From Frigidibacter sp. (GTDB taxonomy: Bacteria; Pseudomonadota; Alphaproteobacteria; Rhodobacterales; Rhodobacteraceae), in the NCBI RefSeq assembly GCF_030695035.1, contig NZ_JAUYTT010000005.1:357302-421301 (forward strand): a stretch of 64,000 nt of DNA, read 5' to 3'. Under the pieces are notes generated by a model. It worked only from the letters and a program-made list of their open reading frames with translations. It was not told the origin of the DNA and ran no database searches. Positions 38,545 to 46,191 of this stretch are shown one piece after another; the stretch's first letter is position 1; every line of letters starts with the position of its first letter. The translations under genes were made by a program, and so were the position numbers.

Positions 38545-40121
38545 TAGCCGAGCGCGCAGCCGTCCTTGCGCGGGTCCGACGCGCCGGTCAGCAAGCCGCT
38601 GTCGGGGTCGATCAGGATCGCCTGCGCGCCGCCAAGCGGTTCGGCCGGGGTCAGCAGGCGGTGACCCATCGCCTCCAGCTCGGCCCGCACCTCGGGCGCA
38701 TAGCCGCGCTCGATCTTCAGCACGCCCGCGTCGGGGAAGCATCGGGGGGCGTCGATCGCCTCTTGAGGGTCCATCCCGTAGACCAGTTGGTTGGTGACGA
38801 AGCGCACATGGCCCGAGGGCTGGAAGGCGCCGCCCATCACGCCGAAGGGCATGATCACCCGGCCATCGCGCTTCAGCATCCCGGGGATGATCGTGTGCAT
38901 CGGGCGCTTGCCGCCGCCCGCCTCGTTCGGGTGGCCCAGTTCCAACGTGAAGCCGGCGCCGCGGTTCTGGAAGATCAGGCCGAATTTGCTCGACGCGATA
39001 CCGGCGCCAAAGCCCCAGAACACCGAGTAGATCAGCGACACCGCCATGCCGTCGCGGTCGACTACGGTGACATAGACGGTGTCGCGGTGGACGGCTTCGG
39101 TGATTGGCGCGGCGGCAGGCAGGGCGCGGGTCAGGTCCACCAGCGCCGCCAGCTGCGCGGCGGTTTCGGGCGCGAGCATATGGCCAAGGCGTGACATGTG
39201 GTCCGGGTCCGCGATGAAGCGGTTGCGGGCGTCATAGGCGAGTTTCGCCACCTCCGCCTCGATATGCGCGCGGGGGGCGCCCATCGGGTCGAGGCCGTCC
39301 ATGTCGAAATGCTTCAGCATGTTCAGCATCAGGATGGCGGTCGCACCCTGCCCGTTCGGCGGATGCTCCACCAGCTCATGCCCGCGGAACTCGCCCGACA
39401 CGGGATCGGTATAGGCGCAGGCCGTGGCGCTGAAATCCTCGGCAGTATGCACCCCGCCAAGCGCCTGCAGCGAGGCGACCAGATCTTCGGCCACCTCGCC
39501 CTCATAGAACCCCGCGCGGCCCTCGCGGGCAATGCGGCGCAGCACTTCGGCCTGACCGGGGGCGCGGAAGATCTGGCCCGGCTTCGGCGCCTGACCGTCC
39601 AGCAGGTAGAAATCGCGCGCGGCGCCCGACAGCCACGGCACATCATCCGCCCAGTCCATCGCGGTGCGCGGGCCAACGGGGATGCCCTCGTCGGCATAGC
39701 GGATGCCGGGGGCGAGCACGTCGGCCAATGCCATCCGGCCCCAGTCGGCACTCAGCCGGCAAAAGGCATCGACGGCGCCCGGGATCGTGACCGGCAGGAT
39801 GCCGGCGGTGGGCACGGTGGCATGGCCCGCCGCGCGGATGGCATCTGCGGACAGCGCGGCAGGTGCGCGGCCCGACCCGTTCAGCGCCACGATCCGCTCT
39901 TCCCCGGCCGGTTTCAGCAGCACGAAGCAATCGCCCGCCAGCCCGGTCATCTGCGGTTCGGCAATGTTCAGCACCATCGCCGCGGCCAGCGCGGCATCGG
40001 CGGCATTGCCGCCGCGTTCCAGAATGTCGATGGCGGTTTTCGCGGCCAGGGGGTGCGATGTCGCGCACATGCCGTTCATCGCGTAGACGGGCGAGCGCCC
40101 CGGTTTGTGGAAATCGCGCAT
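38541..40121 (-). CDS. ggt: gamma-glutamyltransferase
   Basis: About 526 residues of the Ntn-hydrolase family that self-cleaves at a Thr. The likely nucleophile is in AVHRDTVYVTVVD, and the subsequent GGGKRPMHTIIPGML and MPFGVMGGAFQPSGHVRFV blocks are typical. There is no signal peptide, so this looks like the cytoplasmic GGT-like subgroup, whose substrates are not only glutathione. The stop overlaps hspQ. Confidence 0.9.
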   Translation of the reverse strand: MRDFHKPGRSPVYAMNGMCATSHPLAAKTAIDILERGGNAADAALAAAMVLNIAEPQMTGLAGDCFVLLKPAGEERIVALNGSGRAPAALSADAIRAAGHATVPTAGILPVTIPGAVDAFCRLSADWGRMALADVLAPGIRYADEGIPVGPRTAMDWADDVPWLSGAARDFYLLDGQAPKPGQIFRAPGQAEVLRRIAREGRAGFYEGEVAEDLVASLQALGGVHTAEDFSATACAYTDPVSGEFRGHELVEHPPNGQGATAILMLNMLKHFDMDGLDPMGAPRAHIEAEVAKLAYDARNRFIADPDHMSRLGHMLAPETAAQLAALVDLTRALPAAAPITEAVHRDTVYVTVVDRDGMAVSLIYSVFWGFGAGIASSKFGLIFQNRGAGFTLELGHPNEAGGGKRPMHTIIPGMLKRDGRVIMPFGVMGGAFQPSGHVRFVTNQLVYGMDPQEAIDAPRCFPDAGVLKIERGYAPEVRAELEAMGHRLLTPAEPLGGAQAILIDPDSGLLTGASDPRKDGCALGY

Positions 40122-40452
40122 CCTGTCCCTCCGGCTTGTCCGGGCCAGCCTAGGCCGGGGATGGGGGGAAGGAAAGTCCTCGGCGCCGCGAACTGGGTGG
40201 GGGCTGTTGACCGCGGCGCCGAGGGAAGCCTTGTGCAGCTACGAGGCTATGGATGGCGCCAGATTTCGGCAGGTCTTGGGAGTGATTGCGGAATCTTTGC
40301 GGCAGCGTTTCCAGATTGTTTTCAATACGGTGTCAGCTGCCGTGTTGGTCACGGGGTTTACGCATGGCGCCCTACTTCTGCCGCATCACGCCAGGGCTGT
40401 TTCAGAAGAAAATGGTGCTTCCCGCAAGGCAGGGGTGCTGCGGGGGATATCT
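40122..40452. other. 331-bp gene-free stretch with a 13-bp hairpin
   Basis: No coding region is supported here. It contains CCTCGGCGCCGCG (40178-40190) and its exact inverse CGCGGCGCCGAGG (40212-40224) around a 21-base loop. The part from about 40250 to 40440 is less GC-rich than the surroundings. It could hold a small RNA or a decayed gene; nothing further can be said. Confidence 0.4.
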
Positions 40453-40938
40453 TCAGTCCAGCGTGATACGGAACCGGATGGTATTGCTGCCCGCCTCGCG
40501 TCGGTAGTGCAGGTCACCCACAAGATCGCGTACGATCCGCCAGCCAAAGCCACCCTCGGGCAGGTCGGCGACTGCCAGGTCGGGCTGCGGGCGATCAGGG
40601 TGTGGCAGCATATCCCCCGGCATGGCGCGGCCTTGATCGGTGATGCGGCAGAGCAGGGCGCCGGGCACCGGGCAGACAAGCACCTCGATCTGTCCGCCCT
40701 CATCCCGATAGGCGTGCTCGACGATGTTGTTCAGGATCTCGGCCAGAACCAGCTCGAGCGTGTCCGCCGCGGCATCGGGCAAGCCGCCCGCCAGCCGCGC
40801 CCGGATCACCCGCAGCACATGGCGCACCGAAAGCGAATCAGCCTGCAACGCGAGGTGCAGGATTGCATCGGGGCAGGGGGCCGGCGGAGTCGGCCTCGCA
40901 GGTCGCTGTGGCGCGCCGAAGGCCAGTTCAGCCGCCAT
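40453..40938 (-). CDS. RsbW-like anti-sigma factor / serine kinase
   Basis: About 161 residues with the GHKL ATP-binding fold: N-box LAEILNNIVEHAY, G1 box ITDQGRAMPG and G2 box EGGFGWRIVRDL. Such proteins bind sigma factors or phosphorylate a STAS partner. The start lies 11 bases inside the end of the STAS gene, so the two are a coupled pair. No sigma factor or phosphatase gene is nearby. Confidence 0.85.
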   Translation of the reverse strand: MAAELAFGAPQRPARPTPPAPCPDAILHLALQADSLSVRHVLRVIRARLAGGLPDAAADTLELVLAEILNNIVEHAYRDEGGQIEVLVCPVPGALLCRITDQGRAMPGDMLPHPDRPQPDLAVADLPEGGFGWRIVRDLVGDLHYRREAGSNTIRFRITLD

Positions 40939-41281
40939 GCCCGGCTGCTGCGCTGGCCGCGGTCGTAGCCCCGGCTGCGGGATGGATCACGAAGACCGTG
41001 TCCATCCGCGTCAGCCGGAACACCTTGGCGACATTCGGCGTCAGCCCCGCAAGCTCCAACCGCCGGGCGGGGGCCAGCGCCTTCATTACCGAGACGATGG
41101 CGCCAAGGCCCGAACTGTCCACGAAGGTGACGCGCGACAGGTCCAGCACCACCCGGTCAGAGGGCTGCAAAGCAATCTCGCGCATCTTGTCCTTGAAGCG
41201 GATCGCCACGGCCGCGTCGATCCGGGCCTCGCCGACCTGCACATGCAGCGCGCCCGCCTGCGCCTCTGCGTAAAGGTTCAT
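40928..41281 (-). CDS. STAS-domain anti-sigma factor antagonist (RsbV-like)
   Basis: About 117 residues. The STAS signature with the serine to be phosphorylated appears as VVLDLSRVTFVDSSGLGAIV. The protein has a C-terminal tail rich in Ala and Gly. It should be the switch partner of the downstream kinase, controlling an unidentified sigma factor or output. ATG 41281 follows GAGGAG. The frame is open 30 codons more upstream. Confidence 0.87.
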   Translation of the reverse strand: MNLYAEAQAGALHVQVGEARIDAAVAIRFKDKMREIALQPSDRVVLDLSRVTFVDSSGLGAIVSVMKALAPARRLELAGLTPNVAKVFRLTRMDTVFVIHPAAGATTAASAAAGHGG

Positions 41282-41459
41282 GCCTGCTCTCCTCGGGCTT
41301 CGCTGCGGCTTGCAGGCTAGACGGCAATCCTTACCATCCGGTAGCCGGTCAAGGTGCGAGAGCGATTCCACCGCCGCCGCAGATCATGCAAGGATCGTGG
41401 GCCTGCTTGCCGCCGCCGGTGCGCCGTGCCAGCCTGCAGCAAAATGTCAGGAGGCTGCG

Positions 41460-42248
41460 ATGGATCAACGGGCAGGTATCGGCGGTTCGTGCCTATGCGG
41501 CTCGGTCGGCTTCGCCCTGCGCGGGCCGCTGCGCGATGTGGTGATCTGCCATTGCCATTGGTGCCGCAAATCCTCGGGCCATGCCTTCGCCAGCGGCGCG
41601 GTGGCCGATCAGGGGCTGGACCTTTACCGCCCCGGCGCGCTGGCCTGGTATCGTTCATCTCCCGGGGTGCGGCGCGGGTTCTGCGCGGATTGCGGGTCAT
41701 CGCTGTTCTGGCTGGGGGCCGAGGGGCAGGTCCGGTTTGCACCCGGGGCGCTGGATGCGCCGGCCCCGCTGCGGTTGCAGGGCCAGAGTTTCGAGGACAG
41801 TGCCGGGGACTACTACACGCTATCGGGGCGCCCCCCGCGGGTAGAGGCGGCCCCGGCGCGGCTGGATTGCAGCTGCCTCTGCGGTGAGACCGGGTTTTCG
41901 GTGCCGGGCCCGGCGCGGGAGATCAGTGCTTGTCATTGCAGGGGCTGCCGCAAGTCCTCGGGCCATTACGGCGCGAGTTTTGCCGTGGACGCCGTGCAAT
42001 GGCACGGGAGGGCGACGGTGGCGGAGTTCGTGCCGGGCGGGACCGGGCATGAGGCAGCCACCCGGGGCTTCTGCCGGATCTGTGGATCTAGCCTATATCA
42101 CCGCGATCCGGACGGGACTGTCCATGTGGAAGCCGGAGCGGTGGACGGCCCGACCGGGGGGTGGCTGGCACAGCATCTATGTGTCGCGCAAAAGGGCCTC
42201 TACTACGCGTTGACCGATGACCTGCCGCAGAGAGAGGGCCGCGCATGA
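41460..42248 (+). CDS. tandem two-domain GFA (CENP-V type) protein
   Basis: About 262 residues with two GFA modules. Domain 1 (about 1-120) has CLCG, CHCHWCRKSSG and FCADCGSSLF; domain 2 (about 135-262) has CLCG, CHCRGCRKSSG and FCRICGSSLYH. Each has the cysteines expected to bind zinc. The family is often named glutathione-dependent formaldehyde-activating, but most members are untested. The start follows GAGG in GGAGGCTGCG. The stop overlaps the LysE-type gene (ATGA). Confidence 0.87.
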   Translation: MDQRAGIGGSCLCGSVGFALRGPLRDVVICHCHWCRKSSGHAFASGAVADQGLDLYRPGALAWYRSSPGVRRGFCADCGSSLFWLGAEGQVRFAPGALDAPAPLRLQGQSFEDSAGDYYTLSGRPPRVEAAPARLDCSCLCGETGFSVPGPAREISACHCRGCRKSSGHYGASFAVDAVQWHGRATVAEFVPGGTGHEAATRGFCRICGSSLYHRDPDGTVHVEAGAVDGPTGGWLAQHLCVAQKGLYYALTDDLPQREGRA

Positions 42249-42868
42249 TCTGGGACGTGCTGCAGGCTTTCCCGGCCGAGAGCCTTCTGGCCTTCACGTT
42301 GGGGGGACTGGTGCTCAATCTGGCGCCGGGGCCGGATGTTTTGTTTGCGACGGCGAGCGGGCTGCAGGGCGGGCCGCGGGCGGGGGTGATGGCGGGGCTG
42401 GGGGTCGGGTTCGGCGGGCTGTGGCATGTGACGCTGGCGGTGTTGGGGCTGTCGGCGTTGATCGCGGCGCATCCGGGGGCGCTGGATGCGATCCGTTGGG
42501 TGGGAGCGGGCTACCTGCTGTGGCTGGCGTGGAAAAGCTGGCGCGCTGGGCCGATCATGGAGGCGCGGGGCACGGCAAGCCCGTGGCGGGCTGTGGCAAA
42601 AGGCTTTCTTACCAATGCCTTGAACCCCAAGCCGATCCTGTTCGTGCTGGCTTTTCTGCCGCAGTTCACCGACCCGGCCTATGGCCCAGTCTGGCAGCAG
42701 GTCGCCATTCTGGGCGCGATCTTCACTGTCACCGGCACGCTGGTGACGATGGGATATGGCGCCTTGGCGGGGGTGGCGGGGCGGTCGCTGTCACGCCGGA
42801 TGGGGGCGATGAACAAGATTGCGGCGCTGCTGTTTGGCGGGCTGGCGCTGCGGCTGGTGGCGGACTGA
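42245..42868 (+). CDS. LysE-family translocator
   Basis: About 207 residues, inner-membrane exporter of amino acids or metabolites (RhtB/LysE type). Signature LNLAPGPDVLFATASGLQGG near residue 22 and six hydrophobic segments are visible, with KGFLTNALNPKPILFVLAFLPQF in the middle. It starts within the stop of the GFA gene. Substrate unknown. Confidence 0.9.
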   Translation: MIWDVLQAFPAESLLAFTLGGLVLNLAPGPDVLFATASGLQGGPRAGVMAGLGVGFGGLWHVTLAVLGLSALIAAHPGALDAIRWVGAGYLLWLAWKSWRAGPIMEARGTASPWRAVAKGFLTNALNPKPILFVLAFLPQFTDPAYGPVWQQVAILGAIFTVTGTLVTMGYGALAGVAGRSLSRRMGAMNKIAALLFGGLALRLVAD

Positions 42869-42880
42869 CGCCGCCGATCG

Positions 42881-42932
42881 GGCATATGGAAACCATATGT
42901 ATTCCATGCAGTTTTCATGCGCATGATTTTGC
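42881..42932. repeat. CATATG/GCGCAT-rich dispersed repeat, copy 2
   Basis: GGCATATGGAAACCATATG followed by TTTTCATGCGCATGATTT, just after the LysE-type gene. Similar elements lie at 12780-12833 (inverted) and 51561-51592 (inverted). All sit at gene ends. Confidence 0.6.
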
Positions 42933-42987
42933 ACATCCGCCCGAACAGGCTTGACGCCGCCGCAGCCGCGGGCGCATGGGGCGGCGC

Positions 42988-43641
42988 ATGAGTGATTTCG
43001 TCTATTCCCCCCCCGATACCCCGCTGCGGATCGTCCACCGCGACGCCGATGTGCTGGTGCTGGACAAGCCCGCGGGCCTGCTGTCGGTCCCCGGCCGCGG
43101 CGAGGCGCTGGCTGACAGCCTGCAGACCCGGGTGCTCGCTGCCTTCCCCGAGGCGCTGCTGGTGCACCGGCTGGACCTTGATACCTCGGGCGTGATGGTC
43201 TTCGCGCTGAGCGCGGCGGCACAGAAGACCCTTGGCCAGCAGTTCGAGAGCCGGCAGACGCGGAAGATCTATCTGGCGCGGCTGTGGGGGCATCTGACGC
43301 CGGAAAAGGGCCGGGTCGACCTGCCGCTGATCGTCGATTGGCCGAACCGCCCGCGCCAGCACGTGAACCATGAAACGGGCAAGCCCGCGGTCACCGACTG
43401 GCGGGTGATCCGGCTGGCGGCGGATGGCACCACCCGCGTGCGGCTGTTCCCGCAGACCGGGCGCACCCATCAGCTGCGGGTGCATATGATGGCGCTGGGG
43501 CACCCGATCCTTGGGGATCAGCTTTACGCCGAGGGGCCGGGCCGGGAGTTCGACCGACTGATGCTGCACGCGGATTCGCTGCGCTTCCGGCATCCGCAGA
43601 CCGGGGTGATGCAGACATACTCCGCGCGCTGTCCGTTTTAG
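42988..43641 (+). CDS. rluA: RluA-type pseudouridine synthase
   Basis: About 217 residues. Catalytic Asp is in VHRLDLDTSGVMVFAL. RVDLPLIVDWPNRPRQ, TGKPAVTDW and GRTHQLRVHMMALGHPILGD are strong matches to RluA, which modifies 23S rRNA and tRNA position 32. There is no S4 domain, as in RluA. Two ATGs lie four codons apart; 42988 is preceded by GGGGCGG. Confidence 0.9.
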   Translation: MSDFVYSPPDTPLRIVHRDADVLVLDKPAGLLSVPGRGEALADSLQTRVLAAFPEALLVHRLDLDTSGVMVFALSAAAQKTLGQQFESRQTRKIYLARLWGHLTPEKGRVDLPLIVDWPNRPRQHVNHETGKPAVTDWRVIRLAADGTTRVRLFPQTGRTHQLRVHMMALGHPILGDQLYAEGPGREFDRLMLHADSLRFRHPQTGVMQTYSARCPF

Positions 43642-43670
43642 GCGGGCCCGCCGCAAGCTCCTCCGGTGAG

Positions 43671-43885
43671 GTCGGGCGGGAATAGGCGAGGCACTGCCTC
43701 GACCCCGCCCGTGCGGGAGGGATGCCGCCGACGCCATCGGCAACAAGAAACCGGATGAGGACAGCGCCCGACCTGGTGGGCGAGAAGCGCCCGCCATGGG
43801 CGGGGCGGGCGCTGTCCGGGCCCTTTGGGGGCCCGTCCGGATGGGTGAAAGGGCGGTGCGTGGCGAAGGCGATGGCCTTCGCCAA
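43671..43885. repeat. palindrome-rich dispersed repeat, copy A
   Basis: A stretch of stacked palindromes (for example GCGAGGCACTGCCTCG, a GGGCCCTTTGGGGGCCC type stem, GGCGAAGGCGATGGCCTTCGCC) in a 391-base gap without genes (43642-44032). It closely matches the reverse complement of 61758-61948, with the same order of motifs. This points to a mobile or recombining intergenic element. Confidence 0.7.
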
Positions 43886-44032
43886 TGTGAGCGGCGCTGT
43901 CGACGAGCAGGCGGGATCTTCGCTGTTGAACGGGTGTTGAAGCGGATACGCCCGATTCCTCCCCAAACGGTTCCGATCCACCCCCGCCCCTGCTAGAGAG
44001 GGCAGACCCTGCCGCCCCAAAGGAGCCCCGCC

Positions 44033-44452
44033 ATGGACAGCCTGCTGGCCGAGACGCTGCACTGGATCACCCGTGGCATCGAGGTGGTGGGGGTGATGGT
44101 CATCCTTGCCGGGCTCGCTGCCGGAACCTACGGCTTTGTCACCGGGCCGCGGGGCGAGGACCCGGAGGAGCGGTTTCACCTTTATCGCGCGCGGCTGGGG
44201 CGGTCGATCCTGCTGGGGCTGGAGTTTCTGGTGGCGGCCGACATCGTCAATACGGTGGCGGTGGAACCCTCGCTCCGCAGCCTCGCGGTGCTGGGAGGGA
44301 TCGTGGCGATCCGTACCTTCCTGAGCCTGTCGCTGGAGGTGGAGATCGACGGGCGCTGGCCCTGGCAGAAGCAGGAGGCCCGGCGCGAAGCGGCGCGGAA
44401 GCGGGCTGACGCAGAGGATGGGGCGGCGCCGGCACCGGGACCGCGCGGCTAA
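44033..44452 (+). CDS. DUF1622 membrane protein
   Basis: About 139 residues with two to three hydrophobic segments (VVGVMVILAGLAAGTYGF; SILLGLEFLVAADIVNTV; VLGGIVAIRTFLSLSLEVEI) and a charged C-terminal tail (about 105-139). Such proteins are small inner-membrane proteins of unknown function. GGAG lies upstream of the ATG. Confidence 0.87.
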   Translation: MDSLLAETLHWITRGIEVVGVMVILAGLAAGTYGFVTGPRGEDPEERFHLYRARLGRSILLGLEFLVAADIVNTVAVEPSLRSLAVLGGIVAIRTFLSLSLEVEIDGRWPWQKQEARREAARKRADAEDGAAPAPGPRG

Positions 44453-44512
44453 GGTGTGGGTCGGGGCGCGATGCAGGCGGATCGCTTTAGCCGGTTGGCA
44501 CCCCGGGAGAGG

Positions 44513-44541
44513 AAAGGGCTGGCGCCACTCGCCAGCCCTTT
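44513..44541. terminator. bidirectional hairpin between DUF1622 and S8 peptidase genes
   Basis: AAAGGGCTGGCG (44513-44524) pairs with CGCCAGCCCTTT (44530-44541) around a five-base loop. With A/T at both stem ends, it can end transcripts from both sides of these convergent genes. Confidence 0.8.
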
Positions 44542-44578
44542 CGCAATTCTGAGCCGCCAGCGCCCGATGGGCTGCAGC

Positions 44579-45463
44579 TTACCGGATCGAGTTCGGCGCC
44601 AGGGCGCGGGTCAGGCTCGCCTCGCCCTGGCCGTGGATCGTCACGTCATAGCCGCTGATCGTGTCGGTGCGCGCGGTGTCCAGCAGGCGGTTGGTGATGT
44701 CCACCGGGGTCGCCGCCGTGAACTTGCTGCCGAGGATCGCGGAATAGCCGGTCACGATCGGCGCGGCGAAGGAGGTGCCGTAAAGCCCGGTCATGTCACC
44801 ATCGACGCCGACCACAAGGAAATGCTCCTGCACATCGGTATTGGTACCGGCATAGTTGGAGTAGGAGGCGAGCGAGGCCGGATCGGCGGTGGTGCCATTG
44901 GTGTCGAGCGCGCCGACGAACAGCACCGAGTCTGCGCCGGTCAGAGCGACGTTCAGCGCGTCGATAAAGCCGTCATCGGTGGCCGAGCCGATGGCGATGG
45001 CGTCATTGCCGGCGGCCTTGACCACGACGGCCTTGCCGGTTTCGGCATAGCTGATGATCGAGCGTTCCTGCAGGCTCCAGCGGATGGCATCGGGGTCGCG
45101 CGAGGAGGGGGTGTAGATGCCGTAGCTGAGGTTCAGCACATTCAGGCTGCGACGCTTCAGCCGCACTGCCCCGCGCGAAGTGTAGTCTTTCTGGTACATG
45201 TCCGCGTCGGGCGCGATCATGCCGGCCTGCTGGAAGGTCCAGTTGCCGTGGGTCTGGAACTGGTTACCAAGGCCAAGATCGCCGATGAAGCGGTCATTGC
45301 TGTTGAAATCGTCGATGACGGTGATCGACACGCCCTGGCCGGTATAACCGTCATCCCAGGCGTCGCCGACCTCGGGGCTCATCCAATCCTGAAAGGTCTG
45401 GGCGTGAAGCGGGCCGGCGGCAAACAGCAGCGCGGCGAGGGCAAGTGATCTGACGGAAATCAT
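44579..45463 (-). CDS. secreted S8 (subtilisin-like) serine peptidase
   Basis: About 294 residues. A signal peptide (SLALAALLFAAGPLHA) precedes a small subtilase domain. The triad can be placed at Asp in SITVIDDFN, His in FQTHGNWTFQQAGMIAPDA and Ser in GTSFAAPIVTGYSAIL. The usual HGTHVAG pattern is altered to HGNWTFQQAG, an odd but family-internal variant. The protein has no autotransporter barrel of its own. It lies 25 bases downstream of a barrel-like gene. Starts at 45466 and 45463 compete; spacing to GGAG favours 45463. Confidence 0.85.
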   Translation of the reverse strand: MISVRSLALAALLFAAGPLHAQTFQDWMSPEVGDAWDDGYTGQGVSITVIDDFNSNDRFIGDLGLGNQFQTHGNWTFQQAGMIAPDADMYQKDYTSRGAVRLKRRSLNVLNLSYGIYTPSSRDPDAIRWSLQERSIISYAETGKAVVVKAAGNDAIAIGSATDDGFIDALNVALTGADSVLFVGALDTNGTTADPASLASYSNYAGTNTDVQEHFLVVGVDGDMTGLYGTSFAAPIVTGYSAILGSKFTAATPVDITNRLLDTARTDTISGYDVTIHGQGEASLTRALAPNSIR

Positions 45464-45488
45464 CATATGCTCCGAAGGAAAATGGGTC

Positions 45489-46091
45489 TCAGAATTCCCA
45501 GGTGACAACGAGTTTGAGATAATGGCGATCATAAGCAGGGGCATCTAACAAATAGTCAAGCGTCTCTGCAGGTGCGAGCGTGGTCGCGGCAAGGCGGCAA
45601 TTCACCTTCTGCACCCCGCCGATGGCGCCGTAATCGGCCATGCAGGTCTGCTCGCGCAGATCGCCGCCCAGGATCGTCTGCGCCGTCAGGGTGGCGAAGG
45701 CGCGTTTGCCGATGCGCCGCTGCAGCAGAACGCCGAGGGTCAGGGCCGGGTCGATCCGGTATTTCTCGCCCCGCTCGCCGGTGCTGACGCCCCAGAGCAC
45801 CCCGAAGCTGGGATTCACCTGGGTCAGGAAGGTCACGCCCATGTCGGTCCAGTCGGTCGAATACCAGCGGTCGAACTCGATGGGGGTGCCGTCGGCCAGC
45901 TCATACCCGCCGGCGCGGACGCTGCGCACATCGGCCGAGAGCTGCGAGCCTTCGCGGATGCCGATCAGGAAGGTGTTGCGGTTGCGTTCGGGGAAGGGGG
46001 CGGGGTCGGCGGCAAGGGGGCCAGCCAGCAGAAGCGCCGCGGCGAGGGCGCCGTGCAGGACGGATCTGGGGCGCGGGACACGGCTGGGCAT
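45489..46091 (-). CDS. secreted barrel-like protein upstream of the S8 peptidase
   Basis: About 200 residues: signal peptide (ALAAALLLAGPLAA) then alternating beta strands such as MGVTFLTQVNPSFGVLWGV and ALTLGVLLQRR, and a C-terminal LKLVVTWEF ending in Phe like outer-membrane barrels. Two cysteines (CMADYG, VNCRL) could form a disulfide. I recognise no named family. Cotranscription with the S8 peptidase suggests that the two work together at the outer membrane, perhaps as a split autotransporter-like pair; that is inference. Confidence 0.7.
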   Translation of the reverse strand: MPSRVPRPRSVLHGALAAALLLAGPLAADPAPFPERNRNTFLIGIREGSQLSADVRSVRAGGYELADGTPIEFDRWYSTDWTDMGVTFLTQVNPSFGVLWGVSTGERGEKYRIDPALTLGVLLQRRIGKRAFATLTAQTILGGDLREQTCMADYGAIGGVQKVNCRLAATTLAPAETLDYLLDAPAYDRHYLKLVVTWEF

Positions 46092-46118
46092 CGGGGAAAG
46101 GACTTGCGGGACAATGAT

Positions 46119-46153
46119 AAAAGGCGCGCCAGCAGCAGCGGACGCGCCTTTTT
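46119..46153 (-). terminator. terminator after aldehyde dehydrogenase gene
   Basis: AAAAGGCGCG (46119-46128) pairs with CGCGCCTTTT (46143-46152). On the minus strand it follows the aldehyde dehydrogenase stop and is followed by TTTTATC. It lies just upstream of the barrel-like gene and should insulate it. Confidence 0.85.
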
Positions 46154-46191
46154 CTCATGTCACTCTTTCGGGCGTCTGACCAGAGGGCCGG

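Noticed and set aside
40105..40968. 287-codon plus-strand frame across the gap and the kinase gene
   Set aside because: Most of it is antisense to the RsbW-like gene; the part in the gap has no ribosome site or family resemblance.
43722..43996. Short open frames within repeat copy A
   Set aside because: They arise from GC-rich palindromes and are not preserved in copy B.
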